Shown: positions 7,180 through 13,404 of the stretch, in pieces
How the letters are laid out: every line of letters starts with the position of its first letter
How positions within the stretch are numbered: the first letter of the stretch is position 1
DNA from: Burkholderiales bacterium
Lineage (GTDB): Bacteria; Pseudomonadota; Gammaproteobacteria; Burkholderiales; Usitatibacteraceae
Direction of reading: 5' to 3'
DNA length: 13,404 bases
Assembly (NCBI GenBank): GCA_014378085.1
Contig: JACMOJ010000083.1
Location: 1-13,404 of the forward strand
Position numbers and translations under genes: made by a program
Notes under the pieces: model-generated
Database searches by the model: none
Seen by the model: only the letters and a program-made list of their open reading frames with translations
Told to the model about the DNA's origin: nothing

Positions 7180-8406
7180 ATGAAAATGCGTAAACCACGC
7201 GAACATCCGCTGTCGAGCCTGTTTGCGGCCGCCATGGCCTTGCCGATTGTGGCGATTCCGTTGGTGGTGAATGCACAGGCGAGTGGTCCCCCGCAATCCG
7301 CCTCGGCGTCGGTGCTGCCGACGGGCGCGGCGGTAGGGGTTCGCTCTCTCTGGTATCGCGAAGACGGTAACCGGATGAAGGTGACCGAGCCTGTGGTCTG
7401 GTTAAAAACGCCGGTGGGTGAGCAGTGGGAAATTGGTGGCAGCGCCACGGTGGATATGGTGAGTGGGGCGTCTCCCATCATTACGTCTAATACGACTGGT
7501 CAGCCGGCACAAATCTACACCGGTGCTTCGATCTGGGATCGTCGCAAAGCCTACGACGCTAATGTGACGCGCAAATACGGTGAGTTAAACGAAAACACCG
7601 TTGGTGTGTCGTTTGCGCGTTCGGACGAAAAAGACTACGAGTCTAAAGCCTACGGCGTGAACGCAACGTTTGATTTCAACGAGCGCAACACTACACTGGC
7701 GCTGGGCCTCGGCAGTCGTAATGATCGGGTGATGTCGGTGACGGACAAAACGCTCAACCGCGCGCGTGACGCGAAAGAGTTTTTGGTTGGCGTGACACAA
7801 ATTATTGACCGGCGCACCTTGGTCCAATCGAACTTGGTCTACACGAAACTGACGGGTTATTTGAACGACCCTTACAAGATCACCTTTTCGCTTTACCGTG
7901 ATGGCCTGTCGCCGCGTGTTGCCTCTGTGCGGGATTCACGGCCTGAGTCGCGTACGCAAATCGCGTGGCTGACACGTGGTAAACGTGCGTTAACCGGCAT
8001 GGATGCGGTGGTGTCGGCGGAATATCGTTTCTATCGGGACGACTGGGGCATTCGCTCGCATACGCTGGCGGGGAGTTGGCTGCAAACGGTCAGCGAGACT
8101 TGGCAAGTGGAAGGCGGGCTGCGTTATTACTCGCAGTCGCAGGCCGATTTTTATCGACGCGAAATCACCCAGCGACCGATCCCGACCATTTCGTCGAGCG
8201 ACCAACGCTTGGCAGGTTTTGGTGCGCTGGAGCCGTCGATCAAAGTCATCGCTAAGGTCAGTGATCACGTGTCGCTGGATTTGAGTTTTTCGCGATACAT
8301 GCAGCGCGGACACTGGAAACTCGGCGGTCGGCCACAAGGAAATGCGGGCGAATACGAGCCGCTCAGCGCGCGTTTGATCAACGCCGGGTTGGTCTACCGC
8401 TTCTAG
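7180..8406 (+). CDS. DUF3570 outer-membrane beta-barrel candidate
   Basis: This 408-residue protein matches DUF3570, an uncharacterised family often found beside DUF4266. Residues 1-34 form a signal peptide: basic start, hydrophobic core at about 12-30, and likely cleavage after AQA at 34. The mature protein shows family hallmarks near the N-terminus: VRSLWYREDGNRMKVTEPVVWLKTPVG, VDMVSGASP and DRRKAYDANVTRKYG. After these come many alternating strands separated by polar turns. It ends in a strand with terminal phenylalanine (GLVYRF), as expected for a protein inserted by the BAM machinery. This supports an outer-membrane barrel, but the transported or assembled cargo is unknown. GAAGGA at 7162-7167 precedes the ATG at 7180 by 12 nt. 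No cysteines are visible in the mature part, so any redox chemistry would sit in the DUF4266 tail or the upstream cytochrome. Confidence 0.87.
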   Translation: MKMRKPREHPLSSLFAAAMALPIVAIPLVVNAQASGPPQSASASVLPTGAAVGVRSLWYREDGNRMKVTEPVVWLKTPVGEQWEIGGSATVDMVSGASPIITSNTTGQPAQIYTGASIWDRRKAYDANVTRKYGELNENTVGVSFARSDEKDYESKAYGVNATFDFNERNTTLALGLGSRNDRVMSVTDKTLNRARDAKEFLVGVTQIIDRRTLVQSNLVYTKLTGYLNDPYKITFSLYRDGLSPRVASVRDSRPESRTQIAWLTRGKRALTGMDAVVSAEYRFYRDDWGIRSHTLAGSWLQTVSETWQVEGGLRYYSQSQADFYRREITQRPIPTISSSDQRLAGFGALEPSIKVIAKVSDHVSLDLSFSRYMQRGHWKLGGRPQGNAGEYEPLSARLINAGLVYRF

Positions 8407-8433
8407 TCTGTCTAGACAATAGATAACCGACGG

Positions 8434-8793
8434 CTATTTCTTCTTGGCCGTGGTGCTAGCTGGGGCGGCGGGTTTCTTAGCGACAGGTGCAGACTTCGCC
8501 GAGGCTACCGGTGCTGCATCTTTTAGCACCTTATCTAGCTGCTCGTGCACCGCTTTTTCAATCGGCGCTTTCATCATCTTGAGCATAAAGCCTAGCGTAA
8601 CTTCGAGCACCATCGTCGTCTCACTCACCGTTAAGCTGCCGGTCACACCGGGTCGGGAAAAACTTAACGTATTGCCCTGCCAATCGCCGCTGAGGTCAAA
8701 CTTTTCGTCTAGTTTGGCCACCATCTTGTTGGCAGCGGCCTTTGCATCTTTGAGTCCGAGGTGGTGTTCACGGGTGAGGGCGATATCAGGCAT
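8434..8793 (-). CDS. polyhydroxyalkanoic acid system family protein (PHA_gran_rgn)
   Basis: This 119-residue protein matches the polyhydroxyalkanoic-acid-system family, small proteins encoded near or associated with PHA storage granules. The core (about 1-92) includes MPDIALTREHHLGLKDAKAAANKMV, FDLSGDWQGNTLSFSRPGVTGSLTVSE and LGFMLKMMKAPIEKAVHEQLDKVL. It reads like a small helix-plus-sheet fold with an amphipathic C-terminal helix. Residues about 93-119 are a disordered Ala/Lys/Pro tail reminiscent of histone-like PHA proteins such as PhaF, which could touch DNA or the granule surface; that is inference. GGAG at 8799-8802 lies 5 nt before the ATG. No PHA synthase, depolymerase or phasin gene is visible in this window. 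It converges with the DUF3570 gene (27 bp gap) and diverges from the histidine kinase. Confidence 0.85.
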   Translation of the reverse strand: MPDIALTREHHLGLKDAKAAANKMVAKLDEKFDLSGDWQGNTLSFSRPGVTGSLTVSETTMVLEVTLGFMLKMMKAPIEKAVHEQLDKVLKDAAPVASAKSAPVAKKPAAPASTTAKKK

Positions 8794-8985
8794 GGGGTCT
8801 CCGGGGCGAGGTTGCGCGAGTTCTCATTATGGTGGGCCGAGTTTACAAGGATTTGTGCGCATGGCTACCGGAAGGGCGACCAGAAGCTCGGCGGTCATTC
8901 CATACACATCGTTGTTTGTCGCCCCAAATTGCAGATCAGCCGATGCGACTGTTCGCGTCGGTGCTTCGCCGGTATGCTTCGCAAC
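8794..8985. promoter_or_regulatory. divergent intergenic region between PHA protein and histidine kinase
   Basis: This 192-bp region should hold the promoters of two diverging units. On the minus strand CATAAT (plus-strand 8826-8831) is a good -10 match placed to give a leader of about 26 nt for the PHA-system gene, but no convincing -35 accompanies it. I see no clear promoter or LytTR-type direct repeat for the kinase side. The plus-strand kinase frame is open through this whole stretch, but the upstream residues look non-coding in character. Confidence 0.28.
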
Positions 8986-10218
8986 ATGAAAAGTGCCTTC
9001 TCACAATTAACTGCTTGGTATAAGCGGCTCGAAGAAATGAAACTCGCCAAATTGAGCCCGAGTCAGCGCGCGGAAATTGTGGCCTTTGACCAATCGGTCC
9101 GACGACACAAGTGGCTGTACCGCTTCGGCGTCATCGCGGTTTGGCTGGCTGCGGCGGTGGCGTTCCGATACGGGGTCGACAAAGCCAGTTGGCTGGAGGC
9201 GTTAACTGTTACATTTTTGCTGATCGGTGTCACCGGTTTTGCCGTGTTGTCGGCGTGGTTCGGTCATTCCAAGTTCACCATGAGCATTAAGACGGTGGTG
9301 TTAGTACTCGGCCTCGCCATCGCCGGCGCTCTGGTGGGCGGCATGTTCGGTCGTTATGTTAAGGTCGGCAGTATCGAGGGCGTGATCAACGACTTCGGTA
9401 GTTTTGGCGGACGGGTAATGCTCGCCGGACTAATCGTTGGTGGCATTTACGCCGCCTTGTTGTTGGCAGTGGTGCAGGTGAAGCGGCGCGTGTTGCAGGG
9501 GCGAAACGACGAACTGGCCCGCCAAGTCGAGCAAGATCGCATTGCCCGACAACTGGCAGACGCGCGACTCAAACTGATGCAAGCGCAGGTGGAGCCGCAC
9601 TTTTTGTTCAATACGCTTGCCAGCGTCCAGCAGTTGGCAGAAGGCAAGGCACCGGAGGCCGCCGCGCTCACGCGCGAGTTGATCACATTCCTGCGCGCCG
9701 GACTTTCCGGACTACGTGATGACACCACCACGCTGGAGTGTGAGTTCGCGATGGCTGCAGCGTTTCTGGCCATCATGAAAACCCGCATGGGTGAGCGTCT
9801 CTCGTTTTCGCTGGATCTGCCGCCTGACCTGCGTGACCGCGCTGTGCCACCAGCGATGCTGATCTCGCTGGTCGAAAACGCGATCAAACATGGGCTGGAG
9901 CCGTCGACTGCGGGCGGGCAGTTGTTGCTTAGGGCAAGTGAAGTTTCGGACGACAAGGTGAACACACTCACCATTGAGGTGAGTGATACCGGACTGGGAT
10001 TGGGTGCTGCCAAATCGGCGCAAATGACGGACAGTGGGGGTGGCGTAGGGCTATCGAATGTTCGGGAACGACTGAGTGCCATTTACTGCGAGTCTGCCCG
10101 GCTCCAAATTGAAGAAAATTCGCCGAGAGGGGTGGTAGCAAGAGTTACGATCACCAAGCCAGTTCAAGCAGAATTGTCGCCGGATAATCCAACGATTTCT
10201 TGTGGGAGTGTGAAGTGA
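8986..10218 (+). CDS. LytS-type sensor histidine kinase
   Basis: This 410-residue inner-membrane kinase is the sensor half of a two-component system. A short N-terminal cytoplasmic helix is followed by four membrane segments at about 45-63, 72-91, 101-121 and 141-163, with short loops and no large periplasmic domain. Next come a linker coiled coil (about 172-200) and a His_kinase domain with QVEPHFLFN, the phospho-acceptor being H205. The HATPase part has LVENAIKHG (N298 in the N-box), DTGLGLG (334-340) and GGGVGLSN (351-358). This is the LytS/YehU class that works with LytTR regulators. The frame stays open to 8761, but those residues overlap the PHA gene antisense and look random. I choose ATG 8986; ATG 8974 is the close alternative and neither has a strong ribosome-binding site. 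The stop overlaps the regulator start by 4 bp. The signal sensed is unknown. Confidence 0.9.
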   Translation: MKSAFSQLTAWYKRLEEMKLAKLSPSQRAEIVAFDQSVRRHKWLYRFGVIAVWLAAAVAFRYGVDKASWLEALTVTFLLIGVTGFAVLSAWFGHSKFTMSIKTVVLVLGLAIAGALVGGMFGRYVKVGSIEGVINDFGSFGGRVMLAGLIVGGIYAALLLAVVQVKRRVLQGRNDELARQVEQDRIARQLADARLKLMQAQVEPHFLFNTLASVQQLAEGKAPEAAALTRELITFLRAGLSGLRDDTTTLECEFAMAAAFLAIMKTRMGERLSFSLDLPPDLRDRAVPPAMLISLVENAIKHGLEPSTAGGQLLLRASEVSDDKVNTLTIEVSDTGLGLGAAKSAQMTDSGGGVGLSNVRERLSAIYCESARLQIEENSPRGVVARVTITKPVQAELSPDNPTISCGSVK

Positions 10219-10970
10219 CAACAGCCTTGATTGCAGAAGACGAACCTCTAATGCTGTCGCGCATTAGTGACCTTGTGAATCAGGTCTGGCCCGAGCTTGA
10301 AATTGTGGCGCGATGTAAGAATGGTGAAGAGGCGTTGGCAGCCTTTCATCAACACCGGCCGGACGTCGCGTTTCTGGATATTCGTATGCCGGGAAAGACT
10401 GGATTAGAAGTTGCGGCCGTAATCGGCGATGCGGCACATATTGTATTTGTGACCGCCTACGATGAGTACGCCATTGCCGCGTTTGAAAGCGGCGCGGCGG
10501 ATTACTTGTTAAAGCCGGTTGAATTGTCACGGTTGACAGAAGCGGTGCAACGTCTTCGCAAACGAATTGGCGCGACACCGCCCGCCCCACCGGCAGACCT
10601 TACCTTGCTGGTGAAGTCCCTTTTAGAGCAAGCCAAGCCGGTCGAAAAGCTGCGCTGGATACGCGCCGCAGTGGGTAATGCCACTCGTCTCATCCATGTT
10701 GATGATGTGTTGTTCTTTCAGTCGGATACGAAATACACGCGAATTGTATTGAAGGAGAGCGAGGCGTTGGTACGCATACCTCTTAAGGAGCTGATCGAGG
10801 GCTTGGATACGGACGTGTTTTGGCAGGTGCATCGCGGCAGCATCGTGAACGCACATGTAATCGACCGCGCCGTGCGTGAAGGGCCGGAGAAGCTTACCCT
10901 GCATATCAAGGGCTCCACTGAGCGGGTTGCGGTGTCTCGGCAATACTTCCACTTGTTCAAACAAACCTAG
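10215..10970 (+). CDS. LytTR-family response regulator
   Basis: This 251-residue regulator is the partner of the preceding kinase and is translationally coupled to it: the GTG start at 10215 overlaps the kinase TGA (GTGA, 10215-10218), with GGGAG at 10204-10208 6 nt upstream. The receiver domain (about 3-118) has the acidic pocket E8-D9, the phosphorylated D55 in FLDIRMPG, T80 in FVTAYDEYA and K100 in YLLKPVE. A short Pro/Ala linker follows. The LytTR DNA-binding domain occupies about 147-250 (LRWIRAAVGNATRLIHVDDVLFFQSDTKYTRIVL, FWQVHRGSIVNAHVIDRAVRE). The architecture matches AlgR/LytR/YehT-like transcription factors, which bind paired 9-bp direct repeats. An in-frame TTG at 10200 gives a longer product, but the GTG is better supported. 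Target genes are not evident here. Confidence 0.93.
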   Translation: MTTALIAEDEPLMLSRISDLVNQVWPELEIVARCKNGEEALAAFHQHRPDVAFLDIRMPGKTGLEVAAVIGDAAHIVFVTAYDEYAIAAFESGAADYLLKPVELSRLTEAVQRLRKRIGATPPAPPADLTLLVKSLLEQAKPVEKLRWIRAAVGNATRLIHVDDVLFFQSDTKYTRIVLKESEALVRIPLKELIEGLDTDVFWQVHRGSIVNAHVIDRAVREGPEKLTLHIKGSTERVAVSRQYFHLFKQT

Positions 10971-10978
10971 CGAGACGA

Positions 10979-11040
10979 GAGTCTGAGGCTTTTTCAGGGC
11001 GCGCAGGCGGCCTTTGGTACCTAGGCGGCCTCAAGTTTTA
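10979..11040 (+). terminator. possible terminator / direct-repeat element after LytTR gene
   Basis: A 9-bp direct repeat, AGGCGGCCT, occurs at 11005-11013 and 11023-11031, separated by 9 nt. Because the unit is nearly self-complementary, the two copies can also pair into a 9-bp stem with a single G-G mismatch. An outer pair, TGAGGC (10984-10989) and GCCTCA (11028-11033), could compete with or extend it. A T-rich stretch (TTTTA, 11036-11040) follows. This resembles a weak intrinsic terminator for the kinase-regulator operon. The direct-repeat reading is kept open because LytTR regulators bind direct repeats, although this unit does not resemble the known LytTR consensus. Confidence 0.35.
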
Positions 11041-11097
11041 ATCGATTCGGTCGAAGTGACGGGGTAGTTGTTTCTACGTTCCTTTGAATCGAACACC

Positions 11098-13404
11098 ATG
11101 TTTGTTGGTTTCACAACGTTTAGCGTACGCCAAGGTGATGGTTCGGATCGCCCGGACCGCCGCTTACGGTTCGCCATGCAGACCGCAATTTTGGTGATCG
11201 CGGCGCTGTTGGTTGCGGCTGGCTGGACAATTTGGTTGGGCGAAAAGCAACGTTCTAAAGATGCGGAGCTCCTCAACCTCGCCGGTTTGCAGCGCACGAA
11301 TTTACTGCGGATCGCAACTGACCTAGATTTGCCTGCGGCAAATGCGATGCGGCAGGTCGACGTTGCTATTTCCCGATCACGGCGCAATGCCGAGCGGGTT
11401 GAGTTGCTGCTGGGTGCATATGTTGAGGCAGAAGCGGCCAATTTACCCGCACGCCTGCTGTTTGCGGTCGCGCGAGCACGCAATTCGCGTGACCAGCTGC
11501 TCGAGTTGGCCGAACGTATCGTTAGGACGGATCCGGCCACCTCGATGCAGGATGCGGTTCGGGCAGGGTTGATCAACGAGGTGCGCGGGCAGGCGGAGAC
11601 TTCCTATGCGGTGGCTGATGCGCTCGTCGTTGAGGTGCAGCGCCACGTAGAAGCAAAATCAGCTGCTGCAATTCAAAAGCTCGTCATCATTGCGGTGCTG
11701 ACCGTATTGGTCATCATCGCATTATCGTTAGGCATTGTGGAGCCGACTGCACGCGTTGTGAAGCGACAGCATCTACAGCTATCGAAACAAATCGACGAGG
11801 TTCAACGGCTGGCGTTGGTGGCAAGGCTGACAAACAACGTTGTGCTGATTACCGACGCACAGCGACGGATTGTGTGGGTGAACGAGGCATTCACGCGGAC
11901 CAGCGGGTATACGCCAGAAGAAGCCATCGGCAGAGCGCCTGCGGAACTTCTACAAAGTGATGCCAACGATCCGGCGACGGTAGCGAAGCTGCGCGCTGCA
12001 ATGGACGCGGGTCAATCGGTTCGTGTTGAGTTGCTAACACGTGGCAAGAATGGGGTGGACTATTGGCTTGACACAGACATTCAGCCGTTGCTCGATACAT
12101 CGGGGACGCTGACTGGCTTCATTGCAGTCGAGACCGACATCACGCAGCAGGTGTTCCAACGAGAGCGCCTGCGAGCGCTTTTGAATACTCTCCCGGCCGG
12201 CGTCGTGGAGTACGACGGTAGTTCGGGCACCATCGTTGATGCCAATTACGCGGCAGAGCAGACACTCGGTCTGGAGCACAATGCAATGCTCGGTCGCTAC
12301 AGTATCGATTCGGCCGCAAGTTCCGTGCGCGATGACTTGACACCGTTTCCTATTTCTCAACATCCATTGCAGCGGTCGATGCGCGATGGCGAGTGCGTGC
12401 GCGGTGAGGTGATGGGCATGGTCACCTCCAGCGGTATGCTCCGATGGTTAGTTGTCAACAGTGCGCCACTGCGCGGACCACAAGGCGTTATCACGGGTGC
12501 GGTGGCGTGTTTTGTCGATGTAACCGAGCAGCGCGAACAGCAGTTGCTGCTGCAACTGGCACTCAAAGCGGCGCGGATTGGCACTTGGCAGTGGCAAATC
12601 GAGATCGGCGATTACGATTGGAGCGAGGCAAGTTGCCAGATGATCGGATTTAGCGTTGCGGATTTTTACCCGCATTTACAGTCTTGGAAAGATCGAATTC
12701 ATCCCGCTGACCGCAGCCGACATGATGGAATGCTGCTCGCGCATTTGCGCGATTCGCGGACGCCGTACTCGTGTGACATTCGTATGCAGCATCGCGCCGG
12801 ACATTGGGTGTGGATTCAGGTGTTTGGAGAATTGTTGGAACGCGATGCGACAGCTCAGGTGCAGCGGATGGTCGGCATTCATGTGGATATCAGTGAACGC
12901 AAGCAGCACGAGGCGCAATTGACGGCAAGCGCCTTGTCCGACGCGCTGACTGGCTTGCCAAATCGCGCAAACGTTCTCAATCGCCTTGATGGACTCATTG
13001 CGATGAAAAAAGAGGATCCAAGCCGTCACTTTGGGCTGCTGTTTCTCGATTTTGACCGCTTTAAACAAGTCAACGATTCCCTGGGTCATGCTGCCGGTGA
13101 TGAGTTGCTACGCCAGATTTCCGAACGCCTGAAGGGCACACTTCGTTCCATTGATGCAGTGGCGCGAGATGGCGTTGAGCATCACCAACTCGCCGCGCGA
13201 CTCGGCGGTGACGAATTCGTCGTGTTGTTGGGTGCCATGCAAAAACCACTGGACGCGTGTCTGGTCGCTGACCGCCTGCTGAAGACACTCGAACAGCCGT
13301 ATCAAATTGAGGGACATGTAATATATTCCAGCGCGTCAATTGGTATTGTGCATTCGGCTATGCGGTTTGACGATGCCAACAGTTTGCTGCGCGACGCCGA
13401 CACG
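11098..13404 (+). CDS. membrane sensor PAS-PAS-PAS-GGDEF diguanylate cyclase (truncated by window end)
   Basis: The frame is open from ATG 11098 to the last base (769 residues so far, no stop), so the protein is cut by the window edge, not broken. Membrane helices at about 28-47 and 194-214 bracket a helical periplasmic domain. That domain begins LLNLAGLQRTNLLRIA, resembling the NarX/PilJ-type four-helix sensor. Three PAS-like domains follow at about 237-350, 356-478 and 485-602; the last has PAS_3 features (IHPADRSRH, GHWVWIQVFGELL, VGIHVDISERK). The GGDEF domain starts at about 610 (SDALTGLPNR) and has FLDFDRFKQVNDSLGHAAGDELL and an intact GGDEF at 703-707, so c-di-GMP synthesis is plausible. 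An EAL domain could follow beyond the window. An in-frame TTG at 11068 is the only earlier start after a stop at 11065. The ribosome-binding site is weak. Confidence 0.9.
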   Translation, partial: MFVGFTTFSVRQGDGSDRPDRRLRFAMQTAILVIAALLVAAGWTIWLGEKQRSKDAELLNLAGLQRTNLLRIATDLDLPAANAMRQVDVAISRSRRNAERVELLLGAYVEAEAANLPARLLFAVARARNSRDQLLELAERIVRTDPATSMQDAVRAGLINEVRGQAETSYAVADALVVEVQRHVEAKSAAAIQKLVIIAVLTVLVIIALSLGIVEPTARVVKRQHLQLSKQIDEVQRLALVARLTNNVVLITDAQRRIVWVNEAFTRTSGYTPEEAIGRAPAELLQSDANDPATVAKLRAAMDAGQSVRVELLTRGKNGVDYWLDTDIQPLLDTSGTLTGFIAVETDITQQVFQRERLRALLNTLPAGVVEYDGSSGTIVDANYAAEQTLGLEHNAMLGRYSIDSAASSVRDDLTPFPISQHPLQRSMRDGECVRGEVMGMVTSSGMLRWLVVNSAPLRGPQGVITGAVACFVDVTEQREQQLLLQLALKAARIGTWQWQIEIGDYDWSEASCQMIGFSVADFYPHLQSWKDRIHPADRSRHDGMLLAHLRDSRTPYSCDIRMQHRAGHWVWIQVFGELLERDATAQVQRMVGIHVDISERKQHEAQLTASALSDALTGLPNRANVLNRLDGLIAMKKEDPSRHFGLLFLDFDRFKQVNDSLGHAAGDELLRQISERLKGTLRSIDAVARDGVEHHQLAARLGGDEFVVLLGAMQKPLDACLVADRLLKTLEQPYQIEGHVIYSSASIGIVHSAMRFDDANSLLRDADT

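Noticed and set aside
8410..8417. 8-bp palindrome GTCTAGAC between the DUF3570 and PHA-system genes considered as a terminator
   Set aside because: It has no loop and no T-run, is AT-balanced, and does not form a credible intrinsic terminator hairpin.
8761..8985. Longer N-terminus for the histidine kinase (frame open from 8761)
   Set aside because: These 75 residues overlap the start of the PHA-system gene on the other strand, have no hydrophobic or domain pattern, and the family normally starts close to the first membrane helix.
9447..10082. 211-codon open frame on the minus strand inside the histidine kinase gene
   Set aside because: It lies wholly antisense to a strongly supported kinase domain, the translation is Ser/Arg-rich and low in recognisable motifs, and it is typical of a GC-rich shadow frame.
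11031..11576. 181-codon open frame on the minus strand over the start of the PAS-GGDEF gene
   Set aside because: Antisense to the membrane and sensor region of the long plus-strand frame; Ser/Arg/Ala-rich with no family resemblance.
1..13404. Defence system, prophage, CRISPR array or transposon
   Set aside because: No repeat-spacer pattern, transposase, integrase, toxin-antitoxin or nuclease gene was found on either strand; the DinG/YoaA helicase here looks like the housekeeping type with all motifs and no defence neighbours.

Overview
The window looks like a stretch of ordinary chromosome from a GC-rich Gram-negative proteobacterium, most likely beta- or gammaproteobacterial. The grounds are outer-membrane and lipoprotein export signals, a TRAP transporter, a polyhydroxyalkanoate-associated protein, a LytS/LytTR two-component pair and a PAS-GGDEF protein. 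I see no rRNA, tRNA, CRISPR array, insertion sequence, integrase or phage gene. Shine-Dalgarno-like motifs stand before most starts.

Layout: (1) 46-2727, plus strand: a DUF4337 membrane protein, then a DinG/YoaA-type iron-sulfur helicase. (2) 2744-5139, minus strand: the large and small membrane subunits of a TRAP transporter, overlapping by 4 bp, with no solute-binding protein in the window. The large subunit converges on the helicase gene with 16 bp between them. (3) 5416-8406, plus strand: three consecutive exported proteins. These are a periplasmic protein joining a CxxCH haem-binding segment to FG-GAP/VCBS-like repeats, a 72-residue DUF4266 lipoprotein ending in a Gly/Cys tail, and a DUF3570 outer-membrane beta-barrel candidate. 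(4) 8434-8793, minus strand: a polyhydroxyalkanoic-acid-system protein with a Lys/Ala/Pro tail. (5) 8986-10970, plus strand: a LytS-type histidine kinase and a LytTR response regulator, overlapping by 4 bp. (6) 11098 to the window edge, plus strand: a large membrane-bound PAS-PAS-PAS-GGDEF protein cut off at the right end.

The least understood part is region 3. DUF4266 and DUF3570 proteins recur together as a pair of unknown function. As I recall, such loci often also carry a thioredoxin-like protein and an ApbE-type flavin transferase. Neither is here, and a c-type cytochrome/repeat fusion lies directly upstream instead. The three genes could form a cell-envelope redox or metal-related module, but that is inference. 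The remaining genes are recognisable families with some unusual details: long C-terminal tails on both TRAP subunits, an insertion between the RxxD motif and the GGDEF signature, and a 9-bp direct repeat behind the LytTR gene.
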